Source: Labrys monachus (GTDB lineage: Bacteria > Pseudomonadota > Alphaproteobacteria > Rhizobiales > Labraceae). Taken from it: a stretch of 64,000 nucleotides of DNA. The position numbers and the translations under genes are program-made. The notes beneath the pieces were generated by a model that was not told the origin of the DNA, did no database searches, and saw only the letters and a program-made list of their open reading frames with translations. Shown in pieces: positions 25,808 through 34,926 of this stretch. Where the stretch lies: positions 2,685,501-2,749,500 of the forward strand of contig NZ_JAUSVK010000001.1 in NCBI RefSeq assembly GCF_030814655.1. Direction: 5' to 3'. Every line of letters begins with the position of its first letter. The stretch's first letter is position 1.

Positions 25808-26144
25808 ATGACTGCGACGATTGCCCGCCTCACGATCACGTCGAACCCAAGGTGATGCGCCGTCTCGAGGTGCCCGCTACCCTTCGGCTCGACCTCCGGA
25901 TCCCGACATGGCCTATCCTCGCCTCGTCGAGGCGACCGGCTGCTGTCCGCCCGAGGATATCGGCGGGCCCTGGAGCTATGCGGAGTTCATCGCGGTTCTT
26001 GCCGACCCCGAGCATGAACGCCACGGCGGGGCCGGTGACGTCGATCCTGTCCACCTCGACCGCCAGGAACTCGCCGGCAGGGTCGCTGGTCTTGCCCGCC
26101 GATGGACGCGCAAGACCGCCGCGCCGCGCGCGAAAGCATCATAA
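25808..26144 (+). pseudogene. Decayed plasmid pRiA4b ORF-3-like gene
   Basis: Family hallmarks occur in three different frames. An ATG at 25808 starts MTATIARLTIT; another frame then gives HVEPKVMRRLEVPATLRLDL; a third gives YPRLVEATGCCPPEDIGGPW and SYAEFIAVLADPEHERHG, ending with ELAGRVAGLARRW. In intact family members (about 180-200 aa) VEPKVMRRLEVP is near the N-terminus and the CPPEDxGGPWGY block near the C-terminus, so the middle third is missing and two frameshifts are present. The family is common on rhizobial plasmids and accessory DNA; its role is unknown. Confidence 0.72.
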
Positions 26145-26252
26145 CCCGTTCTACAGCCCTGCTCGTTGCTTCGGCGTAGTATCCAGCCGTCCGGGGCGCC
26201 TGCGCGATGTCGGCCGGATCGGCGGGCGCGGGCTGCGGGCGGCTCCCCGGCG

Positions 26253-27809
26253 TCAGCGCGAGCCGGTCAGGTCCAAGGCGCTGGTCAGGTCGCCCAGAGG
26301 CGGCTGGTTGTAGGACGCAACGGCATCGTCCCGCACCGTGATCCCGTGCAGGGTCGGCAATTCGAAGCGGCGGGTGATGAAGCGCAGGATCGAGGTCGTA
26401 TCCATCGGCGTGTGGTCGACGAAGCCGCGCCGGGCGAAGGGGGAGATGATGATGGCGGGAATGCGCGAGCCCGGTCCCCAGCGGTCGCCCTTGGGTGGGG
26501 CGACATGGTCCCAGAGGCCGCCATTCTCGTCATAGGTGACGACCACGAGCATGTGCGCCCATTGGGGGCTCTTTTCCAGATGGGCGACCACATCCGCGAT
26601 ATGGGCATCGCCGGCCTGGATGTCGGCATAGCCGGAATGCTCGTTGAGGTCGCCCTGCGGCTTGTAGAACGACACCTGCGGCAGCGTGCCGGCGTCGATC
26701 GCCTTGATGAACTCGGACCCGCCGAGGCCGCCGTCGCGCAGATGCTCGGCGCGCGCGGCCGTGCCGGGCGCGAAGCTCGCATAATAGTTCAGGGGCTGAT
26801 GGTGGTATTGGAAATTGGGCACCGGCGTCTTGTTGCCGTGGTCGAGGACATATTGCCAGGCGCCGCCATACCATGCCCAGCCGATCTTCCTGAGGCTGAG
26901 GAGATCGCCGATCGTCGGCTCCGTCTGGGGAGGCAGGGTCGTCGGATTGGCCGGATCGGCGGTCGCCGGGTCCGCTCCCTTGGCCGGGGCGTTCCCGCTC
27001 GGCTGGTAAGACGGCTGCATGGTGTTCACGGCATGAAAATCGGGCGTCAGATTGCCGTCGCCGACGAATTTCGGAATGCCGTCGAGTGCGGATGCAGGCG
27101 AATTGACGGCGAGCTTCAGCGTGACCCCGTCCGGCTCGACGACCGCGATGGACGGCTTGGCCGGACTGGTGTCGGCGCCGGGATAGGAGGGCGCGCAGGC
27201 GCAGACGAGCCACTGATGGTTGAAGAAGGAGCCCCCGAAGCCACCCATGAAGAAATCGTCGGCGAGGACATATTTCCGCGCCACCTTCCACATCGCCGTC
27301 TTCGAACCGTCCCACAGGCTCATGGGCATGGCGCCGCTGTCGGCCCAGGCGACGAATTTGTCGTTCCTGCCGCCGTCGATCTGCATCTGGTTTTGATAGA
27401 AGCGATGCCACAGATCATGGGTGATGGATCCAAGCGGCAGGTTGAACCCGTCGGGGTCGTCGACCCTGAACGGCCGATTGGGCAGATGCGCGCTGTCGGC
27501 CTGCGTCACCGGCGGCGTTACCCCTTTGGCCGTGAGCCCGTCCCAGACCGGCGGCAGTTCCTTCAGAGGCATGCCGTCGCGGTCGCGCTGGAGGAGCGCT
27601 GTGCCCGACGCGTTCTGAAGGCCGTTGGCGCCGGGAAAACTGCCATAGAGATTGTCGAAGCTGCGGTTCTCCGCATAGATCACCACGACGGTATCGATCA
27701 ACTTCAGGTTCTGGGAAGGATCGTCATTGTATCCGGCGGCCAGCGCCGGCGACAGGATGCCGGCGGCAAGGCCGGCAAGGGGCGCGGCCACGATCAGTCT
27801 CGTCAGCAT
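26253..27809 (-). CDS. Secreted acid phosphatase/phospholipase C-like phosphoesterase
   Basis: A 518-aa precursor with a signal peptide (MLTRLIVAAPLAGLAAGILS, cut near ALA). It belongs to the phosphoesterase family of AcpA and bacterial phospholipase C (alkaline phosphatase fold). Seen: VVIYAENRSFDNLYG near the mature N-terminus, GGFGGSFFNHQ with the probable nucleophile Ser, QGDLNEHSGYADIQAGDAHI, and VTYDENGGLWDHVAPP followed by GPGSRIPAIIISPFAR. It should free phosphate from periplasmic esters. The ATG at 27809 with GGAAGG before it begins the signal peptide. Monocistronic. Confidence 0.9.
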   Translation of the reverse strand: MLTRLIVAAPLAGLAAGILSPALAAGYNDDPSQNLKLIDTVVVIYAENRSFDNLYGSFPGANGLQNASGTALLQRDRDGMPLKELPPVWDGLTAKGVTPPVTQADSAHLPNRPFRVDDPDGFNLPLGSITHDLWHRFYQNQMQIDGGRNDKFVAWADSGAMPMSLWDGSKTAMWKVARKYVLADDFFMGGFGGSFFNHQWLVCACAPSYPGADTSPAKPSIAVVEPDGVTLKLAVNSPASALDGIPKFVGDGNLTPDFHAVNTMQPSYQPSGNAPAKGADPATADPANPTTLPPQTEPTIGDLLSLRKIGWAWYGGAWQYVLDHGNKTPVPNFQYHHQPLNYYASFAPGTAARAEHLRDGGLGGSEFIKAIDAGTLPQVSFYKPQGDLNEHSGYADIQAGDAHIADVVAHLEKSPQWAHMLVVVTYDENGGLWDHVAPPKGDRWGPGSRIPAIIISPFARRGFVDHTPMDTTSILRFITRRFELPTLHGITVRDDAVASYNQPPLGDLTSALDLTGSR

Positions 27810-27878
27810 CCTTCCACTCCCAAATCGTCGTGATGGCGTTCTCAGCCGGAGCCTTGATCGCTGGCCCTGCACGGCAAG

Positions 27879-28091
27879 CTAGATTTCCCCCGGCGCTGCG
27901 GGGATATCGAGCGCTTGGGCGACGGCTTCGATGCCCTTGCCCTCCATCGCGACCTCGCCGCTGTCATGCACGGTGACGAGGGCGCCGTTGGCGAAGCTCA
28001 GGCGCCAGCCGTCGTCCTCAGGGTTTCGCCGGCGGTCCGTCAGTTCGAGACCGGCGGCGGAAATTCGCGCGATGGCTTTGTCGACATCCAT
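27879..28091 (-). CDS. Small hypothetical protein
   Basis: A 70-aa protein with a strong ribosome-binding site (GGAGG 7 nt before the ATG). It has an N-terminal helix (VDKAIARISAAGLELTDRR), two or three strands (WRLSFANGALVTVHDSGEVAMEG) and a closing helix (IEAVAQALDI). The beta-hairpin around a GEVAMEGKG turn resembles N-terminal modules of small nucleotide-binding or stress proteins, but the family is not recognised. It precedes the phosphoesterase by 69 nt on the same strand. Confidence 0.65.
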   Translation of the reverse strand: MDVDKAIARISAAGLELTDRRRNPEDDGWRLSFANGALVTVHDSGEVAMEGKGIEAVAQALDIPAAPGEI

Positions 28092-28249
28092 GGGCGATCC
28101 TCCAAGGGGCGCTCGAAGGGGGGGCGCTCGCTCGCGCGATATTGGATATCCGGAATGCAGGGTGTCAAGGCAGTGGCGCTGCTGCGATCCCCGCCACGCC
28201 CCCGGAAGGCGAGGGGCATGTTGTGGCATGCGCAGCCTATGTCCCTGTC

Positions 28250-28500
28250 TGGCGTGAAATACTGTCGGGGAAATGATATCGAAATTGATTCATTGAATAT
28301 CCCTCCAGGGGAATACAGATAAAATCAAAATGTTCATTTAAACTATTTAATATAAATTACAATATATTTAATATTAATCTATATATATTTGATTGAAGAT
28401 TTAAAATGATATAAATGCACGGATTTACGCGGGACTAAATTAGGTTCGAAGATTTTACAAAAAAAGATAGGCTCATAATGACCTGTGTTGTAGATATGAG
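28250..28500. other. AT-rich island in GC-rich DNA
   Basis: Within the gene-free stretch 28092-28725, about 250 bp are strikingly AT-rich, especially 28320-28440, which is mostly A and T. No gene with a start signal is seen. It could be a curved or nucleoid-protein-bound promoter region or a relic of foreign DNA. Confidence 0.6.
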
Positions 28501-28725
28501 TCCATTCCCGCGGGGCGTCCAGCATAAAAATGCAGTTTAAGATCTCTGTTGCCATTGTCGCTGAAGTGCAACCTGCGCGTGTATTGTGGCTTTCCTCCTG
28601 ACCTGGGCAGATCGAAGGGCGGCGTCTGTCCGCCTGCATTTGGAAAACGCCGAGGCGTGAACCTGCCGCGTCGAAGCTCGCGGCGCGCATCTCCAGACGC
28701 TGCCATACGTAACTCCGGATAGGCG

Positions 28726-29133
28726 ATGACCCGCAAGGTCTTGATTGTGAGTGACAGTGAACTCGTACGCATGCGGGTCGTCGAGGCGCTCGCCGCCATG
28801 CGGCCAGGCTGGGCCTGTGCCGAGGCCGGGAGCGCCGACGAGGCGCACGCCATTGCCGAAGATCGTCCGATCGATGTCGCGTTCCTGGATTTCGAACTGC
28901 CCGGCGGCGGCGGCCTGCGGCTTGCCGTCGAGCTCCGGGCGCGGCAGCCGTCGCTGATCGTCGGCATCCTGGCGGACGCCCGGTGGGGACGGATCCGCCC
29001 GGGCGCGGTGGGGTTGCGGGCGGCATTCCTGCCGTCTCCGCTGACGGAGACGGCGCTCGGCGCCTTCCTGGACGCGGCCCTTCCGGCCGAACAGCCGAGC
29101 GAGCAGGATCTTCTTCCGGCGCAGGGCGCTTGA
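28726..29133 (+). CDS. Stand-alone response-regulator receiver domain protein
   Basis: The 135-aa protein is a single receiver domain with no output domain. The first strand VLIVSDSELVRMRVVEAL and the phosphoacceptor FLDFELPGGGG (Asp55) are clear. The acidic pocket reads SDSE rather than DD, and the usual Lys-Pro near the end reads SPLT, so phosphorylation chemistry may be altered. It has no adjacent kinase. It ends 64 nt before the end of the convergent epimerase gene. Confidence 0.8.
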   Translation: MTRKVLIVSDSELVRMRVVEALAAMRPGWACAEAGSADEAHAIAEDRPIDVAFLDFELPGGGGLRLAVELRARQPSLIVGILADARWGRIRPGAVGLRAAFLPSPLTETALGAFLDAALPAEQPSEQDLLPAQGA

Positions 29134-29197
29134 CTTTCGCCGGCATGGAGGCCGGCCGGTGCAGGATGCCTCTATCGAAGAAGGGGCGCCGACGGCG

Positions 29198-29821
29198 TCA
29201 CGCGGCCAGGGCGGCAGCCAATTCGCGGGCGCGATCGGCAATGTCGCCGCTGTCGAAGAGCGCCTTCCCCAGAACCGCGAGCTCCACCCGCGACAGCATC
29301 GGCAACCGGAGGTGCTGGGCCTGGAGGCTGCCGTCTATGATGGCGCGAGTCGTGGCCGGCAGCTTTTCGAGCCTTGCCAGAGCCTCCTCGGAGAAGGGGC
29401 CGCCGCCGGGAGGGGCGGTGAGAAGCAGCACGCCATCGGCCGCCGGCAGGAAAGGCTCCGCTGCAGCGACGGGCGTGTCGGGGAGCAGAGCCAGATAGGC
29501 GCGGGCTCCGGCCGCGCGGATGGCGAGAAGAAGCGCTGCGGGCTCGGGCATGGCTTCGAGGTGGAACGCGACGCTGCGGACGCCCATCCCTGCAAAACGG
29601 ACGGCCCAGGTCTCCGGCTGCTCGATCATCAGGTGGACGTCCACCGGGATCGGGCATTCCCCGACGAGGCGGCGGACGAGGCTTTCGCCGAGGCCGAAGG
29701 CCGGGGCGAAGCGCCCGTCCATGATGTCGACATGAAGGGAGGCGCTATAGGGGGCGACGGCCTCGATCGCTTCGTGCAGCCGAAGGGGATCGGCAGCATA
29801 GAGGCTGGGGGAAAGTCTCAT
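29198..29821 (-). CDS. Ribulose-phosphate 3-epimerase family protein
   Basis: A 207-aa TIM-barrel protein of the RPE family, which interconverts ketose phosphates at C3 (ribulose 5-P/xylulose 5-P, or allulose 6-P/fructose 6-P). Seen: LSPSLYAADPL, SLHVDIMDGRFAP with the metal-binding His and Asp, and VDVHLMIEQPE with the next His. The second catalytic Asp lies in IIDGSL. It is about 10-15 residues shorter than housekeeping Rpe. It overlaps the ABC ATPase gene by 4 nt and is last in the sugar operon, so it probably serves that pathway. Confidence 0.82.
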   Translation of the reverse strand: MRLSPSLYAADPLRLHEAIEAVAPYSASLHVDIMDGRFAPAFGLGESLVRRLVGECPIPVDVHLMIEQPETWAVRFAGMGVRSVAFHLEAMPEPAALLLAIRAAGARAYLALLPDTPVAAAEPFLPAADGVLLLTAPPGGGPFSEEALARLEKLPATTRAIIDGSLQAQHLRLPMLSRVELAVLGKALFDSGDIADRARELAAALAA

Positions 29822-31338
29822 GCCGCTTGCGACCAGGCATGGCGGCGCAGCGTCGCGATCGACAGGTCGTCCTCGGGAATGGCGTTGCCGTCGCAGGCGC
29901 CGTGCCGGAAGACAACGATCCTGTCGGCGATATCGAGAAGCTCCTCTTCCTCGCTGGATACGACGATCACCGACCCGCCGGAACGCGCGAAGCTGGAAAT
30001 GATCTCGTAGATCTCCGCCTTTGCGCCGATGTCGACGCCCTTGGTCGGCTCGTCGAGCAAAAGCAGTCTCGGCGCCTGCAAAAGTGCCCGCGCGAACAGG
30101 ACCTTTTGCTGGTTGCCGCCGGAAAGCGCCGTGATCGGCTGGCCGATGTCGCCGCGGACGGGGACGTGTCCGAGCGCGTCGGCGGCCGCCTTGCGAAGCG
30201 CGTCCCACCGCAGCAGTCCCGCTGACACGAACCGGTCGAGCACAGGCAGCAGGACATTGTCGATCGACGTCATCTGGGGAATGAAGCCGTCCGATTTGCG
30301 CTCTTCCGACAGGAAGGCGATGCCGGCCGCGATGGCGTGCTCGGGATCGCGCGGCGCGAAGGCCTTGCCGTTCAGGACCATCGCGCCCTCGGGAGAGGTC
30401 TCGGCGCCGTAGACGGTGCGCAGGAAGCGCGAACGTCCCGCGCCGATCAGCCCGTAGATGCCGAGTATCTCTCCGGCGTGAACCGCGAGGCTGACGCCGT
30501 CGAGGCCGTTGCCGGCCAGCGCGCGAGCTTCGAAGACGACATCGCCCGGGGCTCCGCCGCCCGGCGATCGCGCGCGACGGCCGGCCCCGGCCTTGCCTTC
30601 ATGGCCGGCGCCGACAATGGCCTCGACGACATCCTCGCGCCCGATCTTCGTCGCGTCGCCCGACAGCACGGTCCGGCCGTTCGACAGGCCCACGATGTGA
30701 TCGGCGACGGCGAAGACCTCGTCGAGCTTGTGATCGATCAGCAGGATGCCGACCCCCCGGTCGCGCGCCAGGCGCCGAAGGACGGCGAGAAGCTCTTCGA
30801 TCTGCTTCTGCTCGAGGGCCGTCGTCGGCTCGTCGAGCAGGAGATAGCGGACATCGCGATGAATGGCGCGCGCGACCTCGAGAAGCTGCCTGTGGGCGAC
30901 CGAAAGATGAGCCACGCGATCGGTGGAGGCGGCGGGAATGCCATATTCGGCGCAGAGCGCGTCGGCCTCCCGGTTCATGGTCCGGCGGTCGAGCAGGCCG
31001 CCCGACAGCTTCTCGGTGCCGAGGAACAGGTTCTCGGCGACCGTGAGCTCGCCGATCAGGCTGAGTTCCTGATAGACACAGGCGATTCCCGCCGCGCTCG
31101 CCTCGGACGGTGCTTGAAAGCTGACCGGCCGGCCGTCGATGCTGAGCGATCCCGCGGAGGGCGTGTCGGCCCCCGACAACAGGCGCAGCAGCGTCGACTT
31201 GCCCGCACCGTTATGGCCGATGAGCGCCACGATCCGGCCTGCCGGTATTTCGAGGCTGACATCCGTCAGGGCCTTGGTGGCTCCGTATGACTTGGAGACC
31301 TCGGCCACAACCAGACTTTCCCGGGCGCTCATCGGCAT
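29818..31338 (-). CDS. Sugar ABC transporter, ATP-binding protein (RbsA/MglA type)
   Basis: The 506-aa protein has two fused ATPase domains, as in ribose/galactose importers. Domain 1 has Walker A GHNGAGKST and LLLDEPTTALEQKQ. Domain 2 has a degenerate Walker A (GLIGAGRSRF), typical of the family, with LSGGNQQKVLFARALLQ and LLLDEPTKGVDIG. It powers import by the adjacent permease. It follows the binding-protein gene by 18 nt and overlaps the epimerase gene by 4 nt. Confidence 0.95.
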   Translation of the reverse strand: MPMSARESLVVAEVSKSYGATKALTDVSLEIPAGRIVALIGHNGAGKSTLLRLLSGADTPSAGSLSIDGRPVSFQAPSEASAAGIACVYQELSLIGELTVAENLFLGTEKLSGGLLDRRTMNREADALCAEYGIPAASTDRVAHLSVAHRQLLEVARAIHRDVRYLLLDEPTTALEQKQIEELLAVLRRLARDRGVGILLIDHKLDEVFAVADHIVGLSNGRTVLSGDATKIGREDVVEAIVGAGHEGKAGAGRRARSPGGGAPGDVVFEARALAGNGLDGVSLAVHAGEILGIYGLIGAGRSRFLRTVYGAETSPEGAMVLNGKAFAPRDPEHAIAAGIAFLSEERKSDGFIPQMTSIDNVLLPVLDRFVSAGLLRWDALRKAAADALGHVPVRGDIGQPITALSGGNQQKVLFARALLQAPRLLLLDEPTKGVDIGAKAEIYEIISSFARSGGSVIVVSSEEEELLDIADRIVVFRHGACDGNAIPEDDLSIATLRRHAWSQAA

Positions 31339-31356
31339 TCTCGTCGTTTACGGCAA

Positions 31357-32337
31357 TCAGCCGACTTCGCCCGGGCCGGGCTTCTGTCCGTTCAGGAAGA
31401 TCTTGAGCGGTTGCAGCACCTGCTGCGGCACATCCTGTCCGCCGAGGTATTTCTTGAGGTTCTCCAGCGCGATGCGGGCGTAATCGGCCGGCTCCTGAGC
31501 GGCGCAGGCGGCATAATTCGCGGTCAGCGCCGTGTCCGCGGCGCAGAAGGCATAGAGCTTCACGCTGTCGGCCTTGTCCTGCTGCGCGATGGCCTGCAGG
31601 GCGCCGACGGCGCCCGGCCCCGTGTCGGCCCAGATGACATTGATGTCGGGATGGCCCTGCAGAAGGTCTCCGGTCACCTGCAGGCTGACATTGGGGTCGA
31701 CCTTGCTGTTCACGGTGCCCGCGACCTTGGCGTTGGGGTTCTTCGTGATCGCGTCGGTGAAGCCCTTGTCCCTCTGGTTGGTCGGGATCTGGTCGGGATC
31801 GCCGACGATCCCCGCCACGACGGTGGCGCTGTCGCCGAGATCCTTGAGGAGCTGCTCGCCGATCTGTCGGCCGCCGGCGACCTGGTCGGCGCCGACATAT
31901 TCGACGAAGGAGGCGCCCTGCGCCTTGAGGTCCTCGTCCGAGACGATCACGTTCACCGTGAAGACCGGGATGCCGGCGTCGTTGAGGGCCTTCACGCTCG
32001 CCGCGCCCGGCCCGGAGTTGACCGCGTTCAGCACGACCGCGCATACGCCTTGCTGGACGAAGGCGTCGATCTGCGAGAGCTGGTTGGAATCATTGTCGTT
32101 GGCGATGGCGACGTTGACGGCGAAGCCCAGCTTCGCGCCATTCTTCTCGAAACTGTCCTGCATCGCGATATAATAGGGGTTGACGGTGTTCGGCAGCGCG
32201 ACGCCGATGGTCGGCTTGGCCTGGCTGCAGTTCGCCGGCAGCTTGGGGGCGGCGATCGCACTGCCATCCGCCAGAAGCATGCCGGCGCCGAGCGCCGCCG
32301 CGCCCAACAGCATCGATTTGAGGGTGGTGATCTTCAT
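31357..32337 (-). CDS. Sugar ABC transporter, periplasmic binding protein (type 1 fold)
   Basis: A 326-aa precursor with a signal peptide (cleavage near ADGSAIAA). The mature protein is an RbsB-like bilobal binder: IGVALPNTVNPYYIAMQDSFEK, AIANDNDSNQLSQIDAF, VVLNAVNSGP, FVEYVGADQVAGGRQIGEQLL and NVIWADTGPGAVGAL. Cys39 and two later Cys are present. AAGGAGGAAAGAA precedes the ATG. The ligand is a sugar or polyol, not identifiable from motifs. Confidence 0.93.
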   Translation of the reverse strand: MKITTLKSMLLGAAALGAGMLLADGSAIAAPKLPANCSQAKPTIGVALPNTVNPYYIAMQDSFEKNGAKLGFAVNVAIANDNDSNQLSQIDAFVQQGVCAVVLNAVNSGPGAASVKALNDAGIPVFTVNVIVSDEDLKAQGASFVEYVGADQVAGGRQIGEQLLKDLGDSATVVAGIVGDPDQIPTNQRDKGFTDAITKNPNAKVAGTVNSKVDPNVSLQVTGDLLQGHPDINVIWADTGPGAVGALQAIAQQDKADSVKLYAFCAADTALTANYAACAAQEPADYARIALENLKKYLGGQDVPQQVLQPLKIFLNGQKPGPGEVG

Positions 32338-32387
32338 TTCTTTCCTCCTTGGTTCTTCATGCTCATGCCTGTGCCTCGGCCTACGAG

Positions 32388-33455
32388 CTAGGCCGGTCCC
32401 TCCGGCTTTGTCGGGCCGGGGGTAATGCGTGCCGCAGCGTGAGGGACGGCGCGATTTTCGGGAGCTTTGCGGAATGTCCGCTTCGTGTTGTTGGCGCGGC
32501 GGTAGGTGTCGAAGGTGACGCCGAGCAGGATGATGACGCCGATGACGAGCGACTGCCAATAGCTCTGGACATTGACGACGTTCATGCCGTTGCTGACCAC
32601 GGCGATGAGCACGGCGCCGATCATGGCGCCCAGCACCGTGCCCACGCCGCCGAACAGCGAGACGCCGCCGACGACGGCGGCGGCGATCGAATAGAACAGC
32701 TCGTTGCCGGTTCCGGTCGCCGGGAAGCCGACCATCAGGCGGGAGGTGGCGATGAGGCCGCCCATGCCGGCACAGAATCCGCTGACGGCATAGGCGCAAA
32801 GCGTGGTGCGGCCGATATTGACGCCGGAGAGCCGCGCGGCGGCGCGGTTGCCGCCGAGCGCATAGATGTGGACGCCGCGACGGGTCATGTTGAGGAAGAG
32901 CCCCGCGATGACGGCGGCGACCACGATCAGCACCACCGGCATGGGCAGGCCCAGGATCCGGGCCCGGCCGATGAGGGAAAAGCCCATCTGATGAATGGAG
33001 ATGGACTGCGCCCCGGTAATGATCAGCGGGACGGCGAGCGCGACGCCCTGCGTCGAAAATGTCGCGATGAAGGCGGGTATGCGCAGGAAGTGAATGAGCG
33101 CGCCGTTGATCAGTCCGAGGGATGTCGCGACGGTCAGGGCCAGCAAGGCTGCCAGCGGCCAGGGCACGCCGAGCTGCATCAGCAGGGCGGCGAGGACACC
33201 GGTCATGCCGATCGTCGCGCCGGTGGACAGGTCGATCCCCCCGGTGAGGAGCACGAAGGTCTGGCCGAGGGCGAGGAAGGCGATGACCGTGCCGTTGACC
33301 AGGAGGACGAAGGCGTTGCTCACGGTCCGGAAGGAGGGCGAGAGCAGGCTCAAGGCCAGGATGACGACCAGCAGGACCAGGAAGATGCCGATTTCCTCGG
33401 GAAAGCGGCGCTTCCTGGACATGGCGGCTACCGTTTGGCTGGGAGGAGAGGCCAT
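32388..33455 (-). CDS. Sugar ABC transporter, permease (RbsC type)
   Basis: The 355-aa membrane protein has eight to ten helices of the BPD_transp_2 family. Landmarks are LGQTFVLLTGGIDLSTGATIGM, GLINGALIHFLRIPAFIATFSTQG, the EAA-like loop HIYALGGNRAAARLSGVNI, and GGVSLFGGVGTVLGAMIGAVLIAVVSNGMN. Its unusually long C-terminal tail (about 35 residues after TFDTYRR) is basic and Pro-rich. I used the ATG at 33455, 13 nt after the kinase stop; ATG 33422 is an alternative nearer the first helix. Confidence 0.92.
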   Translation of the reverse strand: MASPPSQTVAAMSRKRRFPEEIGIFLVLLVVILALSLLSPSFRTVSNAFVLLVNGTVIAFLALGQTFVLLTGGIDLSTGATIGMTGVLAALLMQLGVPWPLAALLALTVATSLGLINGALIHFLRIPAFIATFSTQGVALAVPLIITGAQSISIHQMGFSLIGRARILGLPMPVVLIVVAAVIAGLFLNMTRRGVHIYALGGNRAAARLSGVNIGRTTLCAYAVSGFCAGMGGLIATSRLMVGFPATGTGNELFYSIAAAVVGGVSLFGGVGTVLGAMIGAVLIAVVSNGMNVVNVQSYWQSLVIGVIILLGVTFDTYRRANNTKRTFRKAPENRAVPHAAARITPGPTKPEGPA

Positions 33456-33468
33456 TTGAGGTTGAGCC

Positions 33469-34923
33469 TTACGCGCGTTGGGTTGCAGATGCGGCCGCCG
33501 CAGCCTGGCGATAGGCCTGCCTGACGGCGCCGGGATCGGCGCCCATCGGCTCGGCCGCGATTTCAAGCGCCGGCGCCCACGCCGCCGCGATCGCGTCGGT
33601 CGCGGCCGCGGTCAGCGCCGCAGCGGCTTGCACCGCTGCGCCGGCGGCGGCGGTTTCCGCCAGCGGGCAGACCCAGACGGGGCGGCCCGTCAGATCCGCG
33701 AGGATCTGCCGATAGGCTTTCGAGCGGGCCGCCCCGCCCGTCAGGATGAGCCGGCCGCCCTGCGGCACCCCGTGCCGGGCGAGCAGATCGCCGCCCTCCA
33801 GAAGGCCGCAGAGCACGCCTTCGATGGTGGCCCGCGCCATGCAGGCCCGCGTGAGGGTCGAGCGCAGGCCGAGGAGCGTTCCAGTCGCGTCCGGCAGGTT
33901 GGGGGTTCGCTCCCCATCGAAATAAGGCACGAGGACGAGCCCGTCGGAGCCGAGGGGGGCTTCCAGCGCCAGTTCGTCGAAGCCCTCATAGGACAGGCCG
34001 AGCAGCCGGCGGATGGCATCGGTGACCTTGGCCGCATTGAGCGTCGTCACCATTGGCAGGAAGCCGTCCGCCGCGTCGGCATAGCCGTTGATCGCACCCG
34101 TGACATCCTTCACGCCGGTGCTGGACCGGCCGTAGATCGTGCCGCTGGTGCCGAGGGAGACGACGATATCGCCTTCCAGCACGTTCAAGCCGAGGGCCGC
34201 CGTCATGTTGTCGCCGGTCCCCGCACCGACGACGGCTCCCGCGAGGGCGCCGACGCCTGCGGCATCGCCGACGATGCCGGCACGTTCGTTGGAGGCCACG
34301 ATCGCCGGCAGCTTGGCAGACCAGTCGATGTCCGGCACGGCGAGGTCCGCGAGCGCGAAGTCCCACGCGTTCCGGAAGGGATCGAAATAGCCGGTGCCCG
34401 ACGAGCCGCCGCGCTCGGTGACGGCGCGCCCGGCGAGGCGATAGACGATATAGTCGGAAGGCAGCATGACGCGCCTGGCCCTGGCGACGAGGCCGGGATG
34501 GTTGCGCTCGGTCCAGGCGAGCTTCGATACGGTGAGGGCGGGAGCGGGCACCGAGCCGGTTCGCTCCGCCCATTCCGACGCCGGCAATGCCTTCAGCAAC
34601 CGTTCGGCGTCCGGCGCCGATTGCGTATCGTTCCAGAGCTTGGCGGGCCGCAGCGAGCGATCGGCGCCGTCGAGCATGACGAGACCGTGGCCCTGGCCGC
34701 CGACGGAGATGGCGGCGATGCGTGGAAGATATCCCTCGATCTGGGCGAGACAGGCCCTGAGAGCGTCCCACCAGGCTTCCGGCGCCTGCTCGCTGAGGGG
34801 CGGCGTGGTGGGGGGATGCGGGGCTCGTGCTTCCGCGACGACTGCGCCGTCGTCGAGGCGGCGAAGTTGCACCGTGCATGACTGCGTGGAGGAATCCACG
34901 CCCGCGACGAGGTCCCGTGCCAT
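33469..34923 (-). CDS. FGGY-family carbohydrate kinase, xylulokinase-like
   Basis: A 484-aa kinase with the two actin-like domains of the FGGY family. Seen: LVAGVDSSTQSCTVQL, AISVGGQGHGLVML, LWNDTQSAPD, LPSDYIVYRLAGRAVTERG, GAGTGDNMTAALGL, VSLGTSGTIYGRS, VPYFDGERTPNLPDATG and LTGGAARSKAYRQILADLTG. The GGQGHG and ERTPNLPDA blocks are close to xylulokinases, so a ketose such as a pentulose is a likely substrate. AAGGGG precedes the ATG, which lies 3 nt after the SIS-domain gene. Confidence 0.9.
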   Translation of the reverse strand: MARDLVAGVDSSTQSCTVQLRRLDDGAVVAEARAPHPPTTPPLSEQAPEAWWDALRACLAQIEGYLPRIAAISVGGQGHGLVMLDGADRSLRPAKLWNDTQSAPDAERLLKALPASEWAERTGSVPAPALTVSKLAWTERNHPGLVARARRVMLPSDYIVYRLAGRAVTERGGSSGTGYFDPFRNAWDFALADLAVPDIDWSAKLPAIVASNERAGIVGDAAGVGALAGAVVGAGTGDNMTAALGLNVLEGDIVVSLGTSGTIYGRSSTGVKDVTGAINGYADAADGFLPMVTTLNAAKVTDAIRRLLGLSYEGFDELALEAPLGSDGLVLVPYFDGERTPNLPDATGTLLGLRSTLTRACMARATIEGVLCGLLEGGDLLARHGVPQGGRLILTGGAARSKAYRQILADLTGRPVWVCPLAETAAAGAAVQAAAALTAAATDAIAAAWAPALEIAAEPMGADPGAVRQAYRQAAAAASATQRA

Positions 34924-34926
34924 CGG

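Noticed and set aside
28379-29146. 255-aa minus-strand frame over the AT-rich island
   Set aside because: Most of it is antisense to the receiver gene, and the AT-rich end has no start or family features.
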